Shown here piece after piece: positions 16,681 to 24,625 of a DNA stretch of 41,452 nt (position 1 is its first letter; each line of letters starts with the position of its first letter). The stretch is from Paludibacter sp. GTDB taxonomy: Bacteria; Bacteroidota; Bacteroidia; Bacteroidales; Paludibacteraceae. The DNA lies in NCBI GenBank assembly GCA_028710415.1, contig JAQTUE010000037.1, positions 1-41,452 of the forward strand. The letters run 5' to 3'. The notes beneath the pieces are model-generated. The model saw only the letters and a list, made by a program, of their open reading frames with translations, did not search any database and was not told the DNA's origin. A program made the position numbers and the translations under genes.

Positions 16681-17772
16681 TTAGGAGGATATTTCACCAT
16701 TTTCGACCCTGAAAATGGTAGCTTCTTGTCCTAATTGTTGAAGAATTAAATCTAAATGCTCGCGGTTGGTGTCGGTAATAAATATTTGACCGAATGTTTC
16801 GCCTGAGACCAGTTCTACTATTTTCTTAACTCTGTTGGAATCGAGCTTGTCAAAAATGTCATCGAGAAGTAATAGAGGAGAAAGTTTATGTGTTCGCTTC
16901 AGAAAATCAAATTGTGCCAGCTTGAGGGAAATAAGATAAGTTTTATTCTGTCCCTGCGAACCGACGCGTTTAATCGGGTAACCTTCCAGAAGCATTTCAA
17001 GATCATCTTTGTGAATTCCCTGGGTGGAATAACCAAGGATTCTATCCCGGTCCCGGGTGGCTACCATTCGGGCCTTGATATCCTGGTCCTCGTGTTGGGA
17101 ATGATAAATAAGGCTTACCAGTTCATTACCTCCGGAGATATGGGAGTAAAAGTTTTGGAATACAGGAATAAATTCATCAATGAATTGTTTGCGCTGTTCA
17201 TAAATATAACTGCCAAACATTGCCATTTGGTCTTCCCAGATCTCCAGTAATGACTCATCGACAGGGGTTTCCGATTTCATCAGTGCATTGCGCTGTTTTA
17301 AGGCATTGTTATACTGAAGCAGTTGATTCAGGTAGGTTTTATTATACTGTGAGATGACGCCATCCACAAATTTCCGTCGTTCATCACTTCCTTCGGATAT
17401 CAATACGGAATCATCGGGTGAAACAAGCACCAGTGGCAATAATCCAATATGGTCGGAAAGACGTTCATATTCTTTCTTGTTACGCTTGAATTGTTTCTTT
17501 TGACGATGCTTAATCCCGCAATAAATATCTTCGGTCTTTTCGCCGACTAAATACTTGCCCTGTATGAAGCAAAATTCAGTATTGTGGAGTATATTTTGTG
17601 AGTCAATGGAATTTGAATGGCTTTTACAGAAGGATAAAAAGTAAATAGCATCCAGAATATTGGTTTTTCCCATCCCATTATTCCCTATGAAGCAATTGAT
17701 TTTTGGTGAGAAGACCAAATCAGCTTCACGGATATTTTTATAATTGAGTATGGTTAGGGAAGTTAGTTGCAT
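16681..17772 (-). CDS. recF: RecF, DNA replication and repair protein
   Basis: RecF is an SMC-like ATPase that helps load RecA at gaps in DNA. Taking the ATG at 17770-17772 the protein has 363 residues, the normal length. It starts MQLTSLTILNYKNI, as RecF proteins usually do. Walker A is GNNGMGKT at residues 30-37, the ABC signature lies in RVGSQGQNKT, and Walker B is LLLLDDIFDKLD. The frame stays open upstream to a TTG at 17797-17799, but that TTG lies inside a -7 promoter box, so the longer version is rejected. Confidence 0.95.
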   Translation of the reverse strand: MQLTSLTILNYKNIREADLVFSPKINCFIGNNGMGKTNILDAIYFLSFCKSHSNSIDSQNILHNTEFCFIQGKYLVGEKTEDIYCGIKHRQKKQFKRNKKEYERLSDHIGLLPLVLVSPDDSVLISEGSDERRKFVDGVISQYNKTYLNQLLQYNNALKQRNALMKSETPVDESLLEIWEDQMAMFGSYIYEQRKQFIDEFIPVFQNFYSHISGGNELVSLIYHSQHEDQDIKARMVATRDRDRILGYSTQGIHKDDLEMLLEGYPIKRVGSQGQNKTYLISLKLAQFDFLKRTHKLSPLLLLDDIFDKLDSNRVKKIVELVSGETFGQIFITDTNREHLDLILQQLGQEATIFRVENGEISS

Positions 17773-17796
17773 GAATGGGAAGATTTTATTCTTTCG

Positions 17797-17826
17797 CAAA
17801 TGTACATATTATTTGATCAAATTCAA
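17797..17826 (-). promoter_or_regulatory. recF promoter
   Basis: TACATTTG on the minus strand (17797-17804) matches TAnnTTTG, and TTG (17824-17826) lies 19 bases upstream, as expected for the Bacteroidetes primary sigma factor. The leader would be about 15-20 bases. Confidence 0.65.
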
Positions 17827-17911
17827 GTCATTTTTTTAGTTTCTATCTGTTAAACAAAATAATTACCATTAAATTATTGCCTTTTGATTAGAGAAATAGT
17901 TCTTTATTATG

Positions 17912-17919
17912 TAACTTTG
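17912..17919 (+). promoter_or_regulatory. Likely -7 box for the M15 peptidase gene
   Basis: TAACTTTG fits TAnnTTTG, about 90 bases before the ATG. The -33 region is not clear. Confidence 0.45.
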
Positions 17920-18008
17920 CGAGGGAAAGACAGTTAGTATTTACAACCTGTTTTGAAAGGAAAGTTTCATTAAGTCAGTTGCACCTGGTAAGTAATTTAA
18001 TATCTAAA

Positions 18009-18653
18009 ATGCGTTATTATACCTTTTTAATAATTCCGATTTTATTATTTTCATGTACCCGTCAAAAAAGTGATTCAACGATACCGAATAAGGTAACTAC
18101 AAAAACTTTTAAACAATCAATTACAGTTGATTGTAATTACACTTTTGAAGAAGCAACCAGAGGAACAAGGGCACCTGAAGAAATTATAGCCCAACTGAAA
18201 TTGATCAATGTAAAGTATTATTCAACTGATAGGAAGATTCATCAGGGTCAGATTCTAACAAATACCAAAATAGCGGATAAAATTGAAATCTTATTCCACT
18301 ATATGTTCTATCACAAATTTCCGATTGCTCATGCTATTCCAATAGTAAAATATAACTGGAATGATGATTTATCCATGCAGGCTAATAACACATATAGTTT
18401 TTGCTACCGGGATGAAGGATTTTCCAAACATGCCACTGGAATGGCCATTGATATCAATCCCTATTTTAATCCTGTTCGTTGGAAGGCTGGATATGAAACC
18501 AGGATAAATAAACCGGTAGGAGCTCATCATGACACATCCATACCGGGTACATTTTATAGTTTCCATCCGGTTGTTCAGGAGTTTAGGAAGCTTGGCTTTC
18601 ATTGGGGGCATAACTTTTCGGCAAAGTATGATGATCATCATTTTGATATGTGA
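18009..18653 (+). CDS. M15-family D-Ala-D-Ala carboxypeptidase-like lipoprotein
   Basis: With the ATG at 18009 the protein has 214 residues and begins with the lipoprotein signal MRYYTFLIIPILLFSC (cysteine 16). An upstream TTG at 17979 would add ten residues ahead of the signal and is less likely. The zinc peptidase signature is visible as FSKHATGMAIDINPYFNP near residue 145 (His and Asp ligands) and GFHWGHNFSAKYDDHHFD at the C-terminus (third ligand and catalytic region). The family (VanY/M15) cleaves peptidoglycan cross-bridges or stem peptides. It sits divergent from recF and ahead of maeB, with no clear functional link. Confidence 0.82.
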   Translation: MRYYTFLIIPILLFSCTRQKSDSTIPNKVTTKTFKQSITVDCNYTFEEATRGTRAPEEIIAQLKLINVKYYSTDRKIHQGQILTNTKIADKIEILFHYMFYHKFPIAHAIPIVKYNWNDDLSMQANNTYSFCYRDEGFSKHATGMAIDINPYFNPVRWKAGYETRINKPVGAHHDTSIPGTFYSFHPVVQEFRKLGFHWGHNFSAKYDDHHFDM

Positions 18654-18705
18654 TAATTATACATGTATTTAACGTAAAATAATTTCATATTGATATTATT
18701 TTGTG

Positions 18706-18713
18706 TACATTTG
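18706..18713 (+). promoter_or_regulatory. Likely -7 box of maeB
   Basis: TACATTTG matches TAnnTTTG and gives a leader of about 55 bases before the ATG at 18773. The same TACATTTGCG string occurs at the recF promoter on the other strand. Confidence 0.55.
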
Positions 18714-18772
18714 CGACAAAATTCAATAAATCATACCTATTTATAATACATTTTATTTTATATTCATCTATT

Positions 18773-21073
18773 ATGGCAAAAATAACAAAAGAAGATGCTC
18801 TTCTCTATCACTCTCAGGGAAAACCAGGAAAAATTGAGGTAATCCCAACCAAACCTTATAGTTCCCAACGCGATTTATCACTTGCCTATTCTCCAGGAGT
18901 AGCCGAGCCTTGTTTAGAAATTGAAAAAGATCCTAACACTGCCTATGATTACACTTCGAAAGGAAACTTAGTGGCAGTTATTTCAAACGGTACTGCTGTT
19001 CTTGGTCTGGGAAATATTGGTGCCCTGGCAGGAAAACCTGTTATGGAAGGTAAAGGATTATTGTTTAAGATTTTTGCCGGTATTGATGTATTCGATATTG
19101 AAGTAAACGAAACAGATCCTGAAAAATTCATTCAGGTAGTAAAAGCGATTGCACCAACTTTTGGTGGTATTAACCTGGAAGATATCAAAGCACCTGAATG
19201 TTTTGAAATAGAGGAACGCCTGAAAGAAGAATTGGATATTCCATTGATGCATGATGATCAACACGGGACTGCAATTATTTCATCTGCGGGATTGATTAAC
19301 GCCCTTGAACTGGTTGGTAAGAAAATTGAAGATGTAATCATTGTTGTGAATGGTGCAGGTGCTGCAGCGAATTCATGTACTAAACTGTATATGAAGTTGG
19401 GTGCAAAACTGGAAAATATTGTCATGGTCGATTCAAAGGGTGTTATAAACCAGGAACGTACCGATTTGAATTCGCGTAAAAAACCTTTTGCCACTTCTCG
19501 TAAAATTACTACCCTGGCTGAAGCTGTAAAAGGATCGGATGTATTCTTAGGATTATCAGTTGCAGGTATCCTGTCCAAGGAAATGGTACTTACAATGAAT
19601 CCTAATCCGATTGTTTTTGCCCTGGCCAATCCTAATCCTGAAATCTCGTACGAAGATGCCATGTCTGCCCGCAAAGATATTATTTTTGCTACCGGACGTT
19701 CCGATTATCCAAACCAGATCAACAATGTATTGGGATTCCCTTATATATTCCGTGGTGCATTGGATGTTCGTTCCAAGACTATCAATGAAGAAATGAAAGT
19801 GGCAGCCGTTCATGCAATTGCAGAACTGACAAAACAACCTGTTCCTGATGTGGTAAATGCTGCCTATGATTTGAAACGCATTACATTTGGCCGGGATTAT
19901 ATTATTCCAAAACCACTTGATCCTCGTTTGTTGACCACGGTTGCTCCGGCTGTTGCCCGTGCTGCCATGGAATCGGGGGTTGCCCGTATTGAAATCAAGG
20001 ATTGGAATGCCTACAACGATAAGCTAAATGAGTTGATGGGTAATGATAATAAAATGTTGCGTCGTTTCTACGATACAGCACGTCAAAATCCTAAAAGAGT
20101 GGTATTCTCTGAATCGAACCATAAAAACATGCTCAAGGCAGCTGAATCAGCTTTGGCCGAAGGTATTTGTTTTCCTGTTCTGCTTGGTAATGAAGAAAAG
20201 ATTGCAAGCATCGCATTGGAAAATGATATTGACTTGACCGGGATTGAAATTATCAACCTGCGTCATGACCGTGAGGAAAAACGCAGGGTTGCTTATGCAC
20301 ATAAACTGTCAGAGAAACGTAGCCGTGAAGGTATGACTTTTGATGAAGCTTATGAAAAAATGTATGAACGCAATTATTTTGGTATGATGATGGTTGAAAC
20401 CGGTGAAGCTGATGCTTTAATTACCGGGGTTTATACCAAGTATGCCGATTCTGTTCAGGCTGCCAAAGATGTTATCGGAGTTCGTGATGGGTTGAAACAT
20501 ATTGCTGCCATGCACATTATGAATACCAAAAAAGGAACATTCTTTTTAGCTGATACACTTTTCAACCGTCACCCAACTACTGAGGCTCTGATTGATATTG
20601 CTAAACTGACACATGATACTGTGAAGTTCTTTGCCCACGAACCTGTTATGGCTATGTTATCGTATTCAAACTTTGGATCTGACAAACAGGGCAGTCCTGC
20701 AAGTGTACACCAGGTTGTTGATACTTTGCACACCAAGTATCCAGAAATGATTGTGGATGGTGAAATGCAGGTAACCTTTGCATTGAACAAAGATCTGCGT
20801 GATAAAAAATACCCATTCTCTAAATTAAGCGGTCGCAATGTAAACACATTGATTTTCCCTAATTTGAGCTCTGCCAATACAGCTTATAAAATGATGATTG
20901 AAATGGGATTAGCCGAAAGTATCGGACCAATCCAAATGGGTTTAAACAAGCCTGTTCACATTTTGGATGTTGAAAGCTCTGTCCGTGACATTGTCAATAT
21001 GACTGCCATTGCAGTACTTGATGCCATTGTAGAAGAGATTAAAAATAAAAATGGTGTTAAAATAGAGTTGTAA
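18773..21073 (+). CDS. maeB: MaeB, NADP-dependent malic enzyme with C-terminal phosphotransacetylase-like domain
   Basis: MaeB decarboxylates malate to pyruvate with reduction of NADP, in the cytosol. The ATG at 18773 (MAKITKEDALLYH) gives 766 residues, the usual size of the hybrid form. An upstream TTG at 18701 precedes the -7 box and is not credible. The malic domain shows YSPGVAEPCLEIEKDP, GNIGALAGKPVMEGKG, LMHDDQHGTAII and VVNGAGAAANSC. From about residue 430 a PTA-like domain follows (RRFYDTARQNPKRVVFSES), which is regulatory in characterised members. It is a single-gene unit ending in a strong terminator. Confidence 0.95.
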   Translation: MAKITKEDALLYHSQGKPGKIEVIPTKPYSSQRDLSLAYSPGVAEPCLEIEKDPNTAYDYTSKGNLVAVISNGTAVLGLGNIGALAGKPVMEGKGLLFKIFAGIDVFDIEVNETDPEKFIQVVKAIAPTFGGINLEDIKAPECFEIEERLKEELDIPLMHDDQHGTAIISSAGLINALELVGKKIEDVIIVVNGAGAAANSCTKLYMKLGAKLENIVMVDSKGVINQERTDLNSRKKPFATSRKITTLAEAVKGSDVFLGLSVAGILSKEMVLTMNPNPIVFALANPNPEISYEDAMSARKDIIFATGRSDYPNQINNVLGFPYIFRGALDVRSKTINEEMKVAAVHAIAELTKQPVPDVVNAAYDLKRITFGRDYIIPKPLDPRLLTTVAPAVARAAMESGVARIEIKDWNAYNDKLNELMGNDNKMLRRFYDTARQNPKRVVFSESNHKNMLKAAESALAEGICFPVLLGNEEKIASIALENDIDLTGIEIINLRHDREEKRRVAYAHKLSEKRSREGMTFDEAYEKMYERNYFGMMMVETGEADALITGVYTKYADSVQAAKDVIGVRDGLKHIAAMHIMNTKKGTFFLADTLFNRHPTTEALIDIAKLTHDTVKFFAHEPVMAMLSYSNFGSDKQGSPASVHQVVDTLHTKYPEMIVDGEMQVTFALNKDLRDKKYPFSKLSGRNVNTLIFPNLSSANTAYKMMIEMGLAESIGPIQMGLNKPVHILDVESSVRDIVNMTAIAVLDAIVEEIKNKNGVKIEL

Positions 21074-21087
21074 TAGACTTGAATATT

Positions 21088-21142
21088 AAAAAGGTCTTAT
21101 CAGTTGATTTACATGCGTAAATTGTACTGATAAGACCTTTTT
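21088..21142. terminator. Bidirectional terminator between maeB and gcvT
   Basis: A 17-bp perfect stem, AAAAAGGTCTTATCAGT (21088-21104) with its reverse complement (21126-21142), encloses a 21-base loop. A-runs and T-runs on both sides suit both strands. Confidence 0.9.
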
Positions 21143-21193
21143 TAGTACCTGTTATTTGTCAAATAATTTATGTTGGTCTAGATTTAAGACAGA

Positions 21194-22264
21194 TTACTTT
21201 ACAACTGTAGCTTCCATATTATTTGCCCGGATCTTGATGTAGATAATTGAACCCGGTTTACTATAAGCTGTTTCAACATACCCCATTCCAATTCCTTTCT
21301 TACTGTCCGGAAGCATGGTACCTGAAGTAACATGGCCTATCTTTTCATCTTTCTCATTCACTATTTCATAATCATGACGTGGAATGCCTCTTCCTGTCAA
21401 TTCAAAACGAACCAGTTTACGGCTTACCCCTGAGGTTTTTTGTTTTTCCAATAGAGGGCGGTCAATGAAATTCTTACCGTCTACAAATTTGGTAATCCAA
21501 CCAAGTCCGGCTTCAATAGGTGAAGTGGTATCATCAATATCATTTCCGTACAGACAAAAGCCTTTTTCAAGTCTCAAAGTATCACGTGCTCCCAGTCCGA
21601 TAGGTTTAATGCCATATTCAATGCCTGCATCAAACAATGCATTCCAGATCTTTTTGGCATTTTCAGGGTAGAAATAGATTTCAAAACCTCCTGCACCGGT
21701 ATATCCGGTGTTGGAAATGATTACGTCGGAAACCCCTGCAAACCTACCCACCTGGAAACTATAATATGGAATCTCAGACAAGTTGACTTCAGTCAGTTTC
21801 TGCATCATTTCAGTAGCTTTTGGTCCCTGCACGGCCAGTTGAGCCATCCAATCGGAAGCATTTTCAAGCTCTGCACCTTCCGTATTGTTCTCAACACACC
21901 AGTTCCAGTCTTTCTCAATATTGGATGCATTTACTACCAGCAGATATTTGTCTTCTTCAAAATGATAGACCAATAAATCATCAACAATACCTCCCTTACC
22001 ATTCGGGAAACAAGAGTATTGAATTTTACCAACCGAAAGAATTGAAACATCATTGGAAGTTACTTTTTGAAGAAAAGCCAGTGCATTAGGTCCTTTTACC
22101 CAGAATTCACCCATGTGGGATACATCAAATACACCGACCGCATTGCGAACAGTCAGGTGCTCATCAGTAATTCCACTGTATTCGATTGGCATATTATATC
22201 CTGCAAATTCGTGCATTTTGGCACCAAGTTCAATATGCCGGATGGTAAATGGGGTTGTTTTCAT
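21194..22264 (-). CDS. gcvT: GcvT, aminomethyltransferase (glycine cleavage T protein)
   Basis: GcvT transfers the methylene group of glycine from lipoyl-H protein to tetrahydrofolate and releases ammonia. The 356 residues match the family. Visible blocks are FAGYNMPIEY near residue 20, VGVFDVSHMGEF near residue 44, and GGIVDDLLVYHF with the catalytic aspartate near residue 97. IISNTGYTGAGGFEIYF follows, and LGARDTLRLEKGFCLYGNDI lies near residue 240. It follows pepT by 25 bases on the same strand and is probably cotranscribed. The other glycine-cleavage genes are not in the window. Confidence 0.95.
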   Translation of the reverse strand: MKTTPFTIRHIELGAKMHEFAGYNMPIEYSGITDEHLTVRNAVGVFDVSHMGEFWVKGPNALAFLQKVTSNDVSILSVGKIQYSCFPNGKGGIVDDLLVYHFEEDKYLLVVNASNIEKDWNWCVENNTEGAELENASDWMAQLAVQGPKATEMMQKLTEVNLSEIPYYSFQVGRFAGVSDVIISNTGYTGAGGFEIYFYPENAKKIWNALFDAGIEYGIKPIGLGARDTLRLEKGFCLYGNDIDDTTSPIEAGLGWITKFVDGKNFIDRPLLEKQKTSGVSRKLVRFELTGRGIPRHDYEIVNEKDEKIGHVTSGTMLPDSKKGIGMGYVETAYSKPGSIIYIKIRANNMEATVVK

Positions 22265-22289
22265 TTCGTATAGATATTTTATTGTTGAA

Positions 22290-23513
22290 TTATTTTTTTG
22301 CTAAGTTTTCTATTATTTTGACAATTACCTGCATGGCTTTTTCCATGGATTGAACGGGTACATATTCAAAACGTCCGTGAAAATTATGTCCACCGGCAAA
22401 TATATTCGGGCAGGGCAGGCCATCGAATGACAGGCGGGCACCATCGGTTCCTCCACGTATTGGTTTTACATTTGGAGTTACACCCACCTGGTTCATTGCT
22501 TCAAAAGCCAGATCAATGATATGCATCACCGGTTCAATTTTCTCACGCATGTTGTAATACTGGTCCTTCATCTCGATGGTAGCAGTATCGTCCCCAAACT
22601 CAGCATTGATTTTATGAACCAAATGTTCGAATTCTTTTTTACGGCGATTGAAACGGTCACGATCGTGGTCACGGATGATATAGTGGAGGGTGGTTTTTTC
22701 AACAGTACCTTCCATATTGGTCAAATGGAAAAAGCCTTCATAACCCTGTGTATGTTCCGGGGTTTCATGACGTGGAAGCATTCCCACGAACTGTTGGGCA
22801 ATGCGCATGGAATTTATCATTTTATGGTAGGCATATCCCGGATGTACATTGATACCTTTGAAATGTACTTTTGCACCTGCAGCATTAAAGTTTTCGTACT
22901 CCAGCTCTCCGATCTCCCCACCATCCATAGTGTAAGCCCAATCGGCACCAAACAAATTCACATTAAAGTGATCAGCTCCCTGGCCAATTTCTTCGTCCGG
23001 AGTAAACCCTACGCGAATCTTACCATGTTTAATCTCCGGATGTGCTATTAGGTATTCCATGGCAGTTACGATTTCTGCAATTCCGGCTTTATCATCGGCA
23101 CCCAGTAAAGTAGTACCATCCGTTACAATGATATCCTGGCCTTTATACTGGAGTATTTCGGGGTATTTTGCTGTTTCGAAAATAATTCCTTTTTCCTGGT
23201 TGAGAACAATATCTTCACCATCATAATTTGTTACAATGCGTGGTTTGACATGTTTTCCGCTCATATCCGGGCTGGTATCCATGTGCGATATAAATCCAAT
23301 GGTTGGAATGTCTTTGTCGGTATTTGCGGGTAAAGTAGCCATGATATAGCCGTTTTTATCCAAATTCACTTCCTGCAAGCCGATAGAATTCAGTTCTTCA
23401 ACCAGATATACTGCAAAAACCATTTGACCCGGAGTACTGGGAGTCATATTGGTGTTCTCATCCGAAGTGGTCGTAAAACTGACGTATTTCAAAAAACGGT
23501 CGGTAATATTCAT
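22290..23513 (-). CDS. pepT: PepT, tripeptide aminopeptidase (peptidase T)
   Basis: PepT is a cytosolic dinuclear zinc exopeptidase of family M20 that removes N-terminal residues from tripeptides. The 407 residues match the family. Metal and catalytic motifs are visible: GFISHMDTSPD near residue 73, LLGADDKAG near residue 137, TPDEEIGQGAD near residue 170, YTMDGGEIGELEYENFNAA near residue 193, and FAGGHNFHGRFE near residue 376. It starts at an ATG (23511-23513) with a -7-like box about 30 bases upstream. It forms a two-gene unit with gcvT. Confidence 0.95.
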   Translation of the reverse strand: MNITDRFLKYVSFTTTSDENTNMTPSTPGQMVFAVYLVEELNSIGLQEVNLDKNGYIMATLPANTDKDIPTIGFISHMDTSPDMSGKHVKPRIVTNYDGEDIVLNQEKGIIFETAKYPEILQYKGQDIIVTDGTTLLGADDKAGIAEIVTAMEYLIAHPEIKHGKIRVGFTPDEEIGQGADHFNVNLFGADWAYTMDGGEIGELEYENFNAAGAKVHFKGINVHPGYAYHKMINSMRIAQQFVGMLPRHETPEHTQGYEGFFHLTNMEGTVEKTTLHYIIRDHDRDRFNRRKKEFEHLVHKINAEFGDDTATIEMKDQYYNMREKIEPVMHIIDLAFEAMNQVGVTPNVKPIRGGTDGARLSFDGLPCPNIFAGGHNFHGRFEYVPVQSMEKAMQVIVKIIENLAKK

Positions 23514-23540
23514 AATGCTATTGATTTAATTATTTTGTTG

Positions 23541-23548
23541 CAAAAATA
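23541..23548 (-). promoter_or_regulatory. Likely -7 box of pepT-gcvT
   Basis: TATTTTTG on the minus strand fits TAnnTTTG; transcription would start near 23533. No clear -33 TTTG. Confidence 0.4.
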
Positions 23549-23758
23549 CGTAAAATTTAGTATATAAATTCCCTTTCTTAACGTTTTTTCTTGACTATTT
23601 ATTGTTAGTGAAGATACCGTTTAGATTGGTTGTCATTTAGAAATGAATTATGAATTAATTAGCGGTTTGAATTAAAAATATCGTTGGGTGATATTTCTCA
23701 TAGTAAAAACTAAAAGATCACTCACATAGAACCAAATAAAGACTAAGATAAACGATTT

Positions 23759-23875
23759 ATGAAAGTGAAACAATTTCATTTTTCATTAATTTACAAGGTA
23801 CAGAACACTGTTTATAAGTTTATTAAGTTACGTAAGCAGCTTCATGGAATGACAGAAAATCTTGAACAGGAATAA
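23759..23875 (+). CDS. Possible small basic protein, 38 residues
   Basis: An ATG at 23759 opens a frame of 38 codons (MKVKQFHFSLIYKVQNTVYK..., ending in EQE). The first 29 residues are strongly basic and amphipathic, and the tail is acidic. It lacks a visible promoter box or ribosome binding site, and I recognise no family. It may be a remnant of a larger gene or a chance frame; the balanced composition is the only reason to list it. Confidence 0.25.
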   Translation: MKVKQFHFSLIYKVQNTVYKFIKLRKQLHGMTENLEQE

Positions 23876-23909
23876 GAATTTATAATTTTAATCATCAACC
23901 TCACAGTTT

Positions 23910-24098
23910 ATCACGATATCACCACGATGTCTTCATGATGTCGCACGTTTTAACTTTAATACATGGAAATCTTATGCTATAGTAACGTAGATATTACGCT
24001 CCTTAATAGGTACGGGATATATACGAGACATATACATAACTAATACGTATCTGTCACGTAAAAAGTGCAACATCATGAAGACATCATGAAGACATCTA
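23910..24098. repeat. 11-bp-period repeat element with long inverted arms (element A)
   Basis: From 24011 to 24098 the sequence can be cut into eight successive 11-mers: TACGGGATATA, TACGAGACATA, TACATAACTAA, TACGTATCTGT, CACGTAAAAAG, TGCAACATCAT, GAAGACATCAT, GAAGACATCTA. On the left, ATCACGATATC, ACCACGATGTC and TTCATGATGTC (23910-23942) follow the same period. The segments 23926-23946 and 24065-24085 are reverse complements at 20 of 21 positions, so the element could fold into a large hairpin. A second element with the same design lies at 39947-40035. Confidence 0.75.
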
Positions 24099-24472
24099 CT
24101 TGCATTTACTATCCTTGTTTTTAATTTAAAAATTCGGATGTTATAAACATGAAACTATGCTTCATTACAATTTTTCAAGTTACGGGACCTTTGTGATTAC
24201 TATAAACGCAACTAAAACACGAAATTATATTCTTTCTGTTTCTTAAACCTTGCTTACTATTTAATTGTTTAGTATTTATATTTGATTTTATTTGAAACAT
24301 TTCCAATAATAACTTCACTTCTTTTAAATATAACACGTTCCATATCAGCGTACGTTTAATTTTAATTGCTATATAATCAGATATATAAGTCATGATATTG
24401 TCCAATTATAGTTCTTTATTTTCTTTTATTCTATTTTCTTCTTCGTATTAATCTTTTAAATGAAATAATTAA

Positions 24473-24480
24473 TACATTTG
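24473..24480 (+). promoter_or_regulatory. Likely -7 box of the lactate utilisation operon
   Basis: TACATTTG matches TAnnTTTG. The start would lie near 24487, giving an untranslated leader of about 140 bases. No recognisable operator is seen in the leader. Confidence 0.5.
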
Positions 24481-24625
24481 TAATGTTGAAATGAATACAA
24501 TGTTATGCAACCTATAATTTAAATTCCATATTTAAATTGTTATTTATTATATAATCAGTTATTTAGAATAACTAACTATAGAATAAACAGGTGATTAATC
24601 TCAACAACAGTTAACCGTTTAAATA

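Larger units (their letters stand above)
23514..24625. other. 1.1-kb largely noncoding region between pepT and the lactate operon
   Basis: This is the longest gap in the window and separates divergent genes. It contains a possible 38-residue reading frame (23759-23875), an element with 11-bp period inside an inverted repeat (23910-24098), and very AT-rich DNA up to the lactate permease promoter. A 76-codon minus-strand frame at 24175-24405 does not look like a protein. The leader of the permease gene would be about 140 bases. Confidence 0.6.

Noticed and set aside
22521..23051. A 176-codon frame antisense to pepT
   Set aside because: It mirrors the conserved metal-binding region of pepT and has no features of its own.
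24175..24405. A 76-codon minus-strand frame in the gap before the lactate operon
   Set aside because: It is Ile/Lys/Asn-rich, as random AT-rich DNA would be, with no promoter or recognisable domain.
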